Below, piece by piece: positions 11,266-21,770 of a stretch of 64,000 bases of DNA. The notes beneath the pieces were generated by a model that saw only the letters and a list, made by a program, of their open reading frames with translations, was not told the DNA's origin and ran no database searches. This stretch comes from Stomoxys calcitrans. Lineage: Eukaryota > Arthropoda > Insecta > Diptera > Muscidae. The stretch lies in the NCBI RefSeq assembly GCF_963082655.1, contig NC_081554.1:50966750-51030749 (forward strand), in the 5' to 3' direction. Position numbers and translations under genes: made by a program. How positions within the stretch are numbered: the first letter of the stretch is position 1; the number at the start of each line of letters is the position of its first letter.

Positions 11266-12803
11266 CTCCTCCTTAGCATGGGGGTATACTAATTTCGTCA
11301 TTCTGTTTGTAACTACGCGAAATATTCGTCTAAGACCCCATGTATTGGGTTGCCCAAAAAGTAATTGCGGATTTTTCATATAGTCGGCGTTGACAATTTT
11401 TTCCACAGCTTGTGACTCTGTAATTGCATTCTTTCTTCTGTCAGTTATCAGCTGTTACTTTTAGTTTGCTTTAGAAAAAAAGTGTAAAAAAAGTATATTT
11501 GATTAAAGTTCATTCTAAGTTATTAAAAATGCATTTACTTTCTTTTAAAAAATCCGCAATTACTTTTTGGGCAACCCATATATTCTTGATATGTCGATCT
11601 AGCCATGTGCGTTCATCTGTCCGTCCGTCCGTCTGCCTGTCGAAAACACGCTAATTTTCCAAGGAGTAAAGGTAGCCGCTTGAAATTTTGCACGATTACT
11701 TCTTATTAGTGTAGGTCGGCTCAGATTGTAAATGGGCCATATCGGTCCATGTTTTGATATAGCTGCCATATAAACCGATCTTGGATCTTGACTTCTTGAG
11801 CCTCTAGAGGCCGCAATTCTTATCCGATTGGAATGAAATTTAGCACGACGAGTTTTGTTGTGATATCCAACAACTGTGCCAAGTTAGGTTTAAATCGGTC
11901 AATAACCTGATATAGGTGCCATATAAACCGTTCTTGGGTCTTGACATCTTGACCCACTAGAGGGCGCAATTCTTATCCGATTGGAATGAAATTTTGCACG
12001 ACGTGTTTTGTTTTGATATCCAACAACTGTGCCGAGTTAGGTTTAAATCGGTCAATAACCTGATATAGCTGCCATATAAACCGATCTTGGGTCTTGACTT
12101 CTTGACCCACTAGAGGGCGCAATTCTCGTCCGATTTTATTGAAATTTTGCACGTAGTGTTTTATTATCACTTCCAACAACTGTGCTAAGTACGATTCAAA
12201 TCGGTTCATAATCTGGTATAGCTGTTATATAAACCGATCTTGGATCATGACTTCTTGAGTCAATAGACCTCGCAATCCTCATCCGATTTGGCTGAAATTT
12301 TGAATGAGGTGTTTTGTTATGACTTCCAATAACTGTGCTAAGTATGGCGCAAATCGGTACATAACCTGATATAGCTGCCATATAAACCGATCTGGGATCT
12401 TGATTTCTTGAGCCTCTAGAGGGCGCAATTGTCATCCGAATTGGCGGAAATTTTGTACAACGGCTTCTCTCGTGACCCACAATATACGTGTCTAATATGG
12501 TCTGAATCGATCAATAGCATGATATAGCTCCCATATAAACCTATCTCCCAATTTGGGTCTTGAGCCCCTACAAAGGGGCCGAATTAACTAAAATATTTCA
12601 CAATAACTTGTACAATGTTCCGCATTCATTTATTGTCCGAATCGGACTATAACTTGAAATAGCCCCATCGCATAATAGTTCTTATTCAATATTCTTTGTT
12701 TGCCTAGAAAGATATACCGCGCATAGAACTCGACAAATGCGATCCATGGTGGGGGGTATATAAGATTCGGCCCGGCCGAATTTAGCACGCTCTTACTTGT
12801 TTT
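11266..12803 (-). mobile_element. H3: palindrome-ended element interrupted by MITE M2
   Basis: Inverted relative to H1. It starts with TATACCCTCCTCC near 11269 and a (GTCC)n microsatellite at 11614-11640. About six 150-bp units follow ('gccatataaaccgatcttgg' and 'cttgacttcttgagcc'). It ends with GGTGGGGGGTATATA, the palindrome TTCGGCCCGGCCGAA at 12766-12780 and 'cacgctcttacttgttt'. MITE M2 splits it at 11345-11578. Apart from this insertion the copy is complete at both ends. Confidence 0.78.
11345..11578 (-). mobile_element. M2: mariner-type MITE nested in H3
   Basis: Same MITE as M1 in the opposite orientation: TTGGGTTGCCCAAAAAG at the left and CTTTTTGGGCAACCCA at the right, with TA on both sides. 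The flanking sequence reads as an H-element right end when the insert is removed, which dates M2 as younger than H3. Confidence 0.87.
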
Positions 12804-12805
12804 CT

Positions 12806-13869
12806 TTTAGGCACTAGGTGAATTGACCTCAGAGGCGTTAACCTAGTTAAATACAAGACCTTCATCGAAGCGGCAAAGTGGTAAAATAAAGTTCGTTGAA
12901 GCCTGTCTTCCACGCAGGTCTAAGTGCTGAGTGAATGAGAGAGTGAGGAATCACAATGGAATCACAAATCTTCTCAAACAGCTAGGCAGCCATAAAAGCC
13001 CTGGAGTACGTATTTCTGAACTCAAAAACCGCCCTCGACTGTCGCAGATCTCTCAATGAGACGGCTGAACAGTCTAAAATTAAACTGTTCTGGGCACCGG
13101 GCCACAGAGATACCACAGGGAATTGTAAAGCGGATGAGCTTGCGGACTAGGAACTACCCTACACATTCCAGGGATAATGGGATCTGTGGGTATGCCTCTA
13201 GCAATATTTAAGCTAAGTTTTCCACACCGATCCCGATTGACAACGAATGACAGATGGTCACCAAGTGGGGGTTGTGAGCATTCCAAAAATATGTGGCCTT
13301 ATCTAGACTTGAATAAGTCTACGGCTTTTGCAGAAGCCGTCAGGACATTGAAGAAGAAGAGATTATAAAACACATTCTGTATGTGTGTCCCGCACTGGCA
13401 GTCCTTCTTCTGTTGGTGTGGTCACCAATTGGGGATTGTGAGCATTCCAAAACTATGTGGCCTTATCTAGATTGGAGAGGTCTACCGCTTTGCTGTCACT
13501 GGCAAGAACAGACGTCTCAACCATTGTGCCCGTCAATCGGAAAACGTACTTACAGACTAAAGGTTGCCAATAACGACTTTTACAGAAGCCGTCAGGACTT
13601 CGAAGAAGAAGAGTATATAGAACACCTCCCGTGTGTGTATCCCGCACTGGCAGTCAGAAGGAGTTTCACTTTAGGTTCTCATTTCTTTGCCAACCTATCT
13701 GATTTAGCGGATGTGAACATTCGCAAGTTGTTGGGCTTTTAAATGCGATCTGGATGGTTCAACGGTAGGAACTAGAAGGCATCATCCTTCTTCTGTTCCT
13801 GTGGTATCGCAATGGACGAAAACGTCTAAGTGAGTCTGATAGCAGACTGTCACTTAAACCTAACCTAAC
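12806..13869 (+). mobile_element. LINE-A copy 1: RNase H and C-terminal knuckle fragment
   Basis: Region 12940-13150 encodes RNase H blocks ('AAIKALEYVFLNSKT' and 'KLFWAPGHRDTTGNCKADELAD', with the His and Asp of the RNase H C-terminal motif present). Region 13480-13745 encodes the pol C-terminus ('RSRQDFEEEEYIEHLPCV', then a Leu-rich tail 'FFANLSDLADVNIRKLLGF'). Stops at 12987 and 13149 and frameshifts break it. It lacks RT and endonuclease, so it is a 5'-truncated insertion. The 3' end is AACCTAACCTAAC at 13857-13869. A second copy lies inverted at 24232-25290. Confidence 0.8.
13257..13660 (+). repeat. Imperfect tandem duplication inside LINE-A copy 1
   Basis: The block 'gtgagcattccaaaa...tatgtggccttatctaga' at 13274-13310 recurs at 13437-13475. 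The block 'cagaagccgtcaggac' at 13331 recurs at 13583. The second unit is longer because it keeps about 90 bp that is missing between these blocks in the first. Confidence 0.75.
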
Positions 13870-14880
13870 TTACTTACTTACTTTAATTGGCTATGACAGA
13901 ATATTTCTTCCACTAGCCGAACGTAGAATAGCGTTCCAAGCGTCCCGATCTTCTGCGCTCATTCCAAAATCTCTGACACCAAGTTTCGAGGTGTCTCCCA
14001 CAACTTGATCTTTCCATCGGGCTTTTGGTCTTCCCGGTTTGCGGGTACCACCTTGTTTGCCTTCAAAAGACTTCTTTGCTGGAGCTTCTTCATCCATTCT
14101 GACAACATGACCTAGCCAACGCAGCCGTTGTATTTTGATGCGTGTAACTATGCTATCGTCGTCATACAACTCGTGGTTCATACGTCGCCTATATTCTCCG
14201 TTAACGCAAATTGGACCCTATATTCGACGAAGAATCTTTCTCTCAAATACTCCAAGCACTGCCTCATCAGCTTTCACAAGTACCCATGCTTCAGAACCAT
14301 ATAACAGCACGGGTAGTATCTGTGTCTTGTATAGTATAATCTTCGTCTGCGAAAGTTGGCCTTGTTTCTAAACTGCTTACTTAGTCCAAAGTAGCATCTG
14401 TTTGCCAGTATTATTCTTCGCTTTATCTCAAACATGGTGTCATTCGTTTCGGTTACGGCGGTGCCGAGGTAGATAAAGTTACTGACTATCTCAAAGTTGT
14501 GATTCACAACTTTCTCCATGTTCTTTATCTGCTCGGTTGTACAAGGCTTTTTGGGAGTGGAGACCATCCATTTACTGCTATACCCATTTTCACTGACTCT
14601 CTTGCGATTCTTTCAAAGGCTGCAGTTACTACTTCTGGTGACCGACCTATGATTTTATTTATTTTTATTTTTTATTGTACAAGGCTTTTTGGGAGTGGAG
14701 ACCATCCATTTACTGCTATACCCATTTTCACTGACTCTCTTGCGATTCTTTCAAAGGCTGCAGTTACTACTTCTGGTGACCGACCTATGATATCGATATC
14801 GTCGGCATAGGCAAGTAGCATGTGCTCTCTTGTGATTAGTGTGCCATATCTATTCACTTCTAACCTAGTCTAACCTTTAT
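13870..14880 (-). mobile_element. LINE-E copy 1: RT C-terminal half of a non-LTR retrotransposon
   Basis: On the minus strand, 14857-14672 encodes 'LLAYADDIDIIGRSPEVV', an intact YADD reverse-transcriptase motif C. Then 14567-14270 encodes 'NFIYLGTAVTETND' and a 'YGSEAWVL' block, and 14181-13891 encodes 'LRWLGHVVRMDEEAP...GRPKARWKDQV'. This block order is typical of the pol ORF found beside CFDP2-like endonucleases in insects. The 3' end has a short (GTAA)n tail at about 13867-13883. Frameshifts, the duplication at 14537-14790 and absence of the N-terminal RT make it dead. The endonuclease piece at 26900-27815 may belong to the same family. Confidence 0.8.
14537..14790 (-). repeat. 114-bp tandem duplication inside LINE-E
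   Basis: The segment starting 'ttgtacaaggctttttggg' at 14537 is repeated almost exactly at 14675 (offset 138 bp), separated by a 24-bp T/A-rich spacer. The near identity of the two copies suggests a recent event compared with the decay of the element. Confidence 0.88.
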
Positions 14881-15651
14881 TTGTTAGAGCTCGTACTATT
14901 TCCATAACTTTCTTCGTCTGGTATTAAACTGATACCAAAGGGTATTACAAATATTTGCCTATAACCTTTTTCTATAAGTGAAGCTTTTGCAGGGGTTATG
15001 GGCAGCTACCCCATTTGGCACTACAGGGAGGTCAGTGTCCGCATTTGAGATCAGTAAGGAACCTAGACATACTTAAATTCCCAATATGATCCCAATATGA
15101 TCGATACCAAAGTTTGTAAAAACAACTCTCATAATTCGCCATATCACCATTTTGTTTAGAAAAATGAATAAAAATATATAGAAGATGCTACAGCAAGCAA
15201 CATCTTGCAAAAACATTGCAATACGTAGTTCCCCGTTTATTCTGTCCTTAGTTAGTTTTACTACATTGTTTGGTGAATCTACAACATGTGTAGACACAAT
15301 ACTCTGACACTATAACATGGTCAACAAGAAATGGTGGTGAGACAAAAACTATGGCGGAAACGGAAAACCAGTAAATGCACTCACACCCACACTCACCCTA
15401 ATATGCAAGCAGTAACAAGGAAATGCAATCAAATTGAATTTCCTGTTTATTGAATGCATGAAGGAACAAAGCTTATGGTGTACTCCTCGAGATTGGTTTG
15501 TCCAGCTGTTGGTTTTGCCATTCTCCTTTGGCTACGAGTACAACTTGTTGTAGCTCTTCGATTTATTGCATTTTTTTTTTTGTTTTTTTTTTTCTACTCC
15601 TATCACAAATTTAATCTCTTGGTGTTTTTTTCGCCTCTTGTTTCTTTACAG
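14881..15651. other. Intron 1 end and acceptor
   Basis: No repeat family is recognised. The segment ends with long T-runs (15570-15595) and 'ttgtttctttacag' (15639-15651), a strong pyrimidine tract and acceptor for the Trim9 exon at 15652. Confidence 0.65.
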
Positions 15652-15885
15652 TTGCTTGGTTTACATTCGATCCTGTTCTCAGCGGCGGTCCTGGCTCCGG
15701 TCTCATCTTTAGTAACAACAACTCCACCGTATCGGTGGAAGGTTGGGAACATCGAGTGGCCTTGGGTTCTGTGGGCTTTTCACGTGGCATACACTATTGG
15801 GAATTTACCATAGACAATTATACGGCAGATACGGATCCAGCTTTTGGTGTAGCACGCATTGATGTTAATCGCAACAAAATGTTGG
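15652..15885 (+). CDS. Trim9: Trim9 exon: N-terminal half of the SPRY domain
   Basis: The exon has 234 bp, a multiple of three, with both junctions in phase 1. The G left from the exon ending at 319 joins TT to make Val, and the final G joins the next exon to make Gly. It encodes 'AWFTFDP', the start of the SPRY (B30.2) region, then 'GFSRGIHYWEFTIDNY' and 'DPAFGVARIDV', which match the conserved TRIM9 SPRY core. SPRY domains bind partner proteins and give the ligase its substrate specificity. The acceptor is AG at 15650-15651 and the donor is G|GTAAGT at 15886. The frame is open and free of damage, unlike everything around it. TRIM67 is the main alternative, but insects generally have one gene of this type. 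Confidence 0.92.
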
Positions 15886-15949
15886 GTAAGTACTGTGTGA
15901 TAAGCATAAAACAATTTTCGTAAGCAGTGCATAAAACAATTTTGAAAAC

Positions 15950-16795
15950 CACAGCAAAGTTGGGTGGATAAAGGGACTTGACTTGTGTGTTAAAGTTGCC
16001 AGAGTTTTAGAAAAAAGGAAAAAAACGGTAAGAAAGGAATTAAGGACCTTTTCTTGGCATAATGAATGATTTGAAGGAAGAATCTCAAGAATCACAAATA
16101 GTGGTAGTGGACTTTGAAGAGAGAATTTTTGAATTAGGATACCATTTTGACTGTGTGACTTATGTACAGTAGGGTGAGTCGGAAAGACTTGTGCCTTAAT
16201 GTTGTCAGAGTTTAACAAAAAAGAAGAAAAAAAGCTAAGAAAAGGAATTAGGGGTTCTTTTTTTGGCATAATGAATGATTTGAAGGAAGAATCTTAAAAA
16301 TCACAAATAGTGACAGTGGACTTTGAAGAGAAAAATTTTGAATTAGGATACCATTTTGACTGTGTGACGTATGTACAGTAGGGTGAGACCGAATGACTTG
16401 TACCTTAATTTTGCCAGAGTTTAACAAAAAAAAGAAAGGTAAGAAAAGAAATTGAAGACCCTTTTCTGGGGATAAAGAATGATTTGAAGAAAGAATCTGA
16501 AGATTCAAAAATATGATAGTGGACTTCAAAAAGGGAAAAATTTGAATTTGGATACCATATAGACTGGGTGACGTATGTACAGTAAGTAGGGTGAGACCGA
16601 ATGATTTGTACATTAATGTTGCCAGAGTTTAACAACAAAGAAGAAACAGCAAAGAGAATACATTTAAGACCATTTTCAGGGGATAATGAATCTCAAGATT
16701 CAAAAATGTGATGAAAGGAAAAATTTTGAATTTGGATACCATATAGACTGGGTGACCTATATACAGTAGGGTGGTTCCGAATGTTTCCGACAGGG
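15950..16795. repeat. About 205-bp intronic minisatellite, four copies
   Basis: The phrase 'aatgaatgatttgaaggaag' occurs at 16061 and 16270, with a variant near 16474 and a partial copy near 16684. 'gtatgtacagtagggtgag' marks each unit end. The units begin about 65 bp after the exon. Reverse-strand open frames in it are periodic by-products. Confidence 0.85.
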
Positions 16796-16941
16796 ACAAG
16801 ATAGTACCCTCTAAGCTGGAACTACCCTCAATATTACTAGCAGGCCTAAACCAAATGGACACTTAAAGGGGGGGTCCACATCTCTGGTCTTTCATTGGAT
16901 GTTCATAGTATATTACCACAGTTTCTATCTCTTTCTTGCTT

Positions 16942-18232
16942 TTGTTATACCCTACACCACCACTGTGCTACAGAGCATTATAACTTAGTGAAATTGTTTG
17001 TAACACCCAAAAGTAGGAGAGATAGACGCCTTGATAAGTATACCGATCGACTCAGAATCACTTTCTTATTCGATTTAGCTATGTCCGTCTGTCTGTCCAT
17101 CCGTCTGTCTGTCCATCCGTCTGTCTGTCCCTCCGTCTGTCCATGTTAATTTGTGTACAAACTACAGGTCGCAATTTTCATCCCATTGTCTTCAAATTTG
17201 GTATGGGCATGTTTTTCGGCCTAAAGACGAAGCCTATTGAAATCGGAAAAAATCGGTTTAGATTTGGATATAGCTGTCATATATATGTTCGTCCGATTTG
17301 CAGAAATACTGCAATAAAATGGTCATTTGTTCACCGATTCTCTCGAAATTTAGCAGGAAGGATTTTCTTATGATTCCCGACTTTACAAATGAATTTCATA
17401 GAAATCGGTTCAGATTTAGATATAGCTCCCATATACATGGTCGTCCGATTTGCAGTAATAATGCAATAAAATGGTCATTTGTTAACAGATTCTCTTGAAA
17501 TTCGTTAGGAGTGATTTTCTTTTGGCCCTCGACATTACTGGTGAATTTTATGGAAATCGCCTGACTTTCAATCCTAGAGCCATTGCAAGCGCATTTATTG
17601 ACCTATCTTCCCAAAATTTTGTGCAACGTTTTACTCGACGACTTCCACAATGTCTACAAAGTTTGCTCGAAATCGGTTCAGATTTAGACATAGCTTCCAT
17701 ATACATGTTCGACCGATTTGCAGTACTATTGCAATCAAAGGGTCATTTGTTAATCGATTCTCTCGAAATATGGCAGGAAGGATTTTCTTATAACTCTCGA
17801 CATTACTGGCGAATTTCATAGAAATCGGCCCAGTTTTAGATATAGCTGCCATATACGTATATCGCCCGATTTTCACTTCTAGAGCCACTGCAAGTGCATT
17901 TTTTGACCAATCATGCCAAAATTTTTGCACAACGCTTTTCTCGACAATTACCACATTATCTGAAAAGTTTGCTCGAAATCGGTTTAGAATTAGATATAGC
18001 TTCCATATATAAGTTCGTGAAATTGTGTGTAATTTGCAATAATGTTGTCATTTGTGAACCGTATTTACTCAAAATGTGATACGGATTGCTTAATAATCCA
18101 TCTGAAAGATCGATCCGGCGAGGTCCACCAAAAATGGTTAGAATTAGACATTGTTCAAACTTTGTACCTATAGGGTAGGTGTAGGGTATTATAAAGTCAG
18201 CCCGACATTTGCCTTTCCCTACTGGTTTGTAT
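16942..18232 (+). mobile_element. H6: palindrome-ended element, third subfamily
   Basis: Starts GTTATACCCTACACCACC (16944-16961) and ends GGTGTAGGGTATTATA (18178-18193), which form subterminal inverted repeats. A degenerate 'gtcagcccgac' hairpin and 'cctttccctactggttt' follow, as in H1/H3 ends. A (GTCT/GTCC)n microsatellite lies at 17085-17140. The interior is degenerate 150-300-bp units with 'atagcttccatatacatg' and 'aaatcggttcagatttaga'. Non-coding. The arrangement parallels H1-H4 with different sequence. Confidence 0.7.
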
Positions 18233-18284
18233 TTAGAAAATTCAAACTAGTCATTCCGTTTGTAACATCTCGAAATATTCGTCA

Positions 18285-20160
18285 AAGTCCCAGGACTAGA
18301 TTGCGAATATGGTTACGAAGTAGACATAGGCGTAATAATTTGTCGATAACGAAAGGGGGCGAACCCTCCCCCATTACCCCAAAAACACCACCCAATATCA
18401 AAAGATGACCAATAAGGACAATATGGGTATCAAATGAAAAGTAAGCGGGAGTAGATAACGAATCTGGCATACATATTTATGTCGAAGTATAGCGGGTCAC
18501 CCCACCCCAACAAAAACGCCCAAAATGGGCACATTAGCCTATCACAGATATATGGGACTCGGTTTGTTTGTTCCGTATGGACTGAAAAACGGAAGAACAG
18601 ATTTTCTCGAAATTTTCGCATATTGTGTAGGTTGGCCTGGAAACAAACATAGGCTATATAATTTTTCATATCGGAAGGGGGACTGACCCTCCCCCTTATG
18701 CCAAAAACACAACCCAAAGTCAAAAGTGGACCGATCGAGACAATATATGTCTCAAATGAAAGGTATTGGAGAGTAGAATACGAATATGGTATTAAAATTT
18801 GAGTCTAAGTACCCATCGAGCCGCCCCAACCCCAAAACTCCCCCAAACAGACATATTGGACGTTCATTTCAATATGCGCCTCAAATGAAAGGTATTCCGG
18901 AGTAGATTTCGAATCTGGCAAAGAAAATCAGATCGAAGTATTGGGCGTCACGCCAACCCTCAAAAACGCCATTAGACCCTTTATGACTAAATGATACTTG
19001 GCTGAACCGATTTTTTCTTAAATTTCCATAGATTGTGTTCTATGGAAATTTAATTCCAGACAAACGGAAGGAAATATATAATTTTTCGGAAGGAGGACGG
19101 ACCCTCCCCCTTATGCCAAAAACACAATCCAAAATCAAAATTGGTCCGATCGGGACAATATAGGTATCAAATGAAAGATATTGCAGAGTAGAGTACGAAT
19201 TTTGTTTTAAAATTTGAGTCTAAGTACCCATCGGGCCGCTCCCACCCTAAAAAATCCCCCAAACAGACTTATTGGACGTTCATTTCAATATAAGCCTCAT
19301 ATGAAAGATATTCGGGAGTAGATTTCGTATCTGGCATACAAAATCAGATCGAAGTATAGGGAATCAGACCACCCCTCAAAAACGTCATAGATTCATAGAT
19401 TGTGTACGTTTGACTGGAAGGGAACATAGCCTATATAAATTTAGATATCAGGTGTAGGCGGACCCTCCCCATTACCCCAAAAATGCCACCCATATCCAAA
19501 ATTGGTCCGATGGTCACAACAAGGGTATCAAATTAAAGGTATTAGGGACCAGAAAACGAACATGGTATTAAAATTTGGGTCCAAGTACCCAGCTAGCCCC
19601 CCCAACCCCAAAACTCCTCTAAACAGATAAATTCGCAGTTCATGTCAATATGGAACTCAAATGAAAAGTATTAGGCAGTAGATTACAAATATGGCATAAA
19701 ACATTAGGTCCAAGTAATGGGAGGTTGCCCACCACCAAATACCTTCGAATGGGCATATTAGCCGATCATGGCTATATGGGACTTAAATAAAAAAAATTCC
19801 GTTCAAGTCTAGGTGGCGCTTTTCCTCCTAAAGATACGTCAATTGGGGGTTTTGAATGAATGAATGAATATGGGACCCCAAGTGTTTTGGGGTACGTCCT
19901 AAAGCACCCCCAAACTGAACTTCATTTCCGTTGGGAATAAAGAAAGAATTTGATATCTATTTTCCGTGCAAAGTGCCGGTGGCCGCCTCAGCCCCAAAAC
20001 ACCCTCCAAACAGTTCATATTTACTGGCCATGACAATATGGGGCTCAAATTAAAGGGATTTGGAAGTCCAGCACGAATTTGATATCCATATTTGAGTCGA
20101 AATGTCCGAGGGGCCATCCCACCCCTAAAAAGCACTTCTCATAACCATAATTTTTAAAAA
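18285..20160 (+). repeat. D2: degenerate dispersed repeat tract
   Basis: Recurrent phrases are 'tatcaaatgaaaggtatt', 'gagtagattacgaat', 'gaccctcccccttatgcc' and 'ccaccccaaaaac'. Units of about 130-300 bp are heavily diverged. It is the same family as D1 on the opposite strand. It is followed by SINE S2 and then by the D terminal block at 20410-20505. No coding signal. Confidence 0.6.
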
Positions 20161-20161
20161 C

Positions 20162-20408
20162 ACCAGGAACCGAGCAGGGGAAAACTTCTCACACATCAAT
20201 GAGGGCTTTCCGATTTAAGTTTAAACTCAATGATAACGGACCTTTTTTTATAGCCGAATTCGAACGGCAGTCCTGCAGTCCGACGTTTCTTTGGGGAAAA
20301 TGTTTTAAATGACCCTGCATAGCATTGTAGCTCGCACATGTCGCCAACCACTGCTTTGTCCGATGTTCTCGCCAGGATTCGAACACGTTCAGTGTCATAG
20401 GCCACAAT
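20162..20408 (-). mobile_element. S2: tRNA-derived SINE
   Basis: Reads from body to head: 'ttctcacacatcaatgag', 'aagtttaaactcaatgataa', then 'gttctcgccaggattcgaac' at 20363-20382. This is the reverse complement of the B box region GTTCGAATCCTGGC. 'tcataggccaca' follows towards a degraded A box. It joins the D terminal block at the same point as S1 does. Confidence 0.75.
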
Positions 20409-20505
20409 GGCACGAATTCGGTATCCGCATTCAGGACGAAGTGTCCCCACCCAAAAAAGATATTAGAGAGTTAAAGAAGGCGCAGCGGAGCGGGCCCGGT
20501 TCCGC
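20409..20505 (+). repeat. D-family terminal block next to S2
   Basis: Contains 'cacgaattcggtatccgcat', 'gaagtgtccccaccc' and 'gcggagcgggcccggttcc'. The reverse complement of 10590-10705 gives the same order with about 80 percent identity by eye. It ends 'ccgctagta' immediately before H4. Confidence 0.65.
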
Positions 20506-21770
20506 TAGTATCCCATATAAACCGATTTGACTTCTTGAGCCCCTGGAAGTCCCAATTTTTTTCCGATTTTGCTGAAATTTTGCATGTAGTGTTCTGTTAT
20601 GACTTCCAACTACTGTGCCAAGAAGGATCCAAATCGGTTTATAACTGGATATAGCTCCCGTATAAACCGATCTCCCGATTTGACTTCTTGAGCCCCTGGA
20701 GGCCGATATTTTTGTGCGATTTGGCTGAAATTTTACACGTGATGTTCCGTTATGGCTTCCAACATTTGTGTTAAGTACGGTCCAAATCGGTCTATAACCG
20801 GATATAGCTCCCGTATAAACCGATCTCCGATTTGACTTCTTGATCCCTTACAAGCCGCAATTTTTGTCCGAATCGGCTGAAATTTTGCACTCTGTGTTCT
20901 GTTATGATTTCCAACAACTCTGTCAAGAAGGGTCCAAATCGGTTTACAACCGGATATAGCTCCCGTATAAACCGATCTCCAGATTTGACTTCTTGAGCCC
21001 TTATAAGTCGCAATTTCTTTCCGAATCGGCTGAAATTTTGCACTCTGTGTTCTGTTATGACTTCCAGCAACTCTGCCAAGTAGGGTCCAAATCGGTTTAT
21101 AACTTGATATAGCTCCCACATAAACCGATCTCCCGATTTGACTACTTGAGCCCTTATAAGCCGCAATTTTTGTCCGAATCGGCTGAAATTTTGCACTCTG
21201 TGTTCTGTTATGACTTCCAACAACTCTGCCAAGAACGGTCCAAATCGGTTTATAACTTGATATAGCTCCCGTATAAACCGATCTCCCGATTTGACTTTTT
21301 GAGCCCTTACAAGCCACAATTTCTGTCCGATTTGGCTGAAATTTTGCATGTGGTGTTCTGCCACGACTTCCAACAACTTTGGCTAGTACGGTCCAAATCG
21401 GTGTATAACCTGATATAGCTCCCATATAAACCGATCTACCGATTTGACTTCTTGAGCCCTTGCAAGCCGCAATTTTTTTTTTATTTTGTTCAAATTTTGC
21501 ATGTAGTGTTCCGTTGTGACTTCCAACTACTGTGCCATATACCGTTCAAATCCGTCTGAAACCTGATATAGCTCCCATGTAAACCGGTCTCTCGATCATC
21601 CTTGTTCGTTTGCTAGAAGCTTTAATTATTGCCGGTTTAACAATAGTTGGGTATGTTGTATAAAATGATGCCCTTCAACTAAATTTATTTTGCATAAATT
21701 TTTGTCAGAATCCATGATGGTGGTTTCCCAAAATTCGGCCCGGCCGAACTTTGCACTCTTTTACTTGTTC
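20506..21770 (-). mobile_element. H4: palindrome-ended element with 153-bp units
   Basis: About seven units with 'cgtataaaccgatctcccga', 'ttgacttcttgagccc' and 'tgttctgttatgacttccaac'. It ends with the palindrome TTCGGCCCGGCCGAA (21734-21748) and 'ctcttttacttgtt'. Four inner units are 153 bp and well conserved, which leaves two overlapping minus-strand frames open for 230 and 194 codons. The left end is truncated because no TATACCC block or microsatellite is seen. Confidence 0.75.

Noticed and set aside
20363..20408. Functional tRNA gene
   Set aside because: A B-box is present, but no cloverleaf can be drawn and the same block is attached to the SINE body at several loci.
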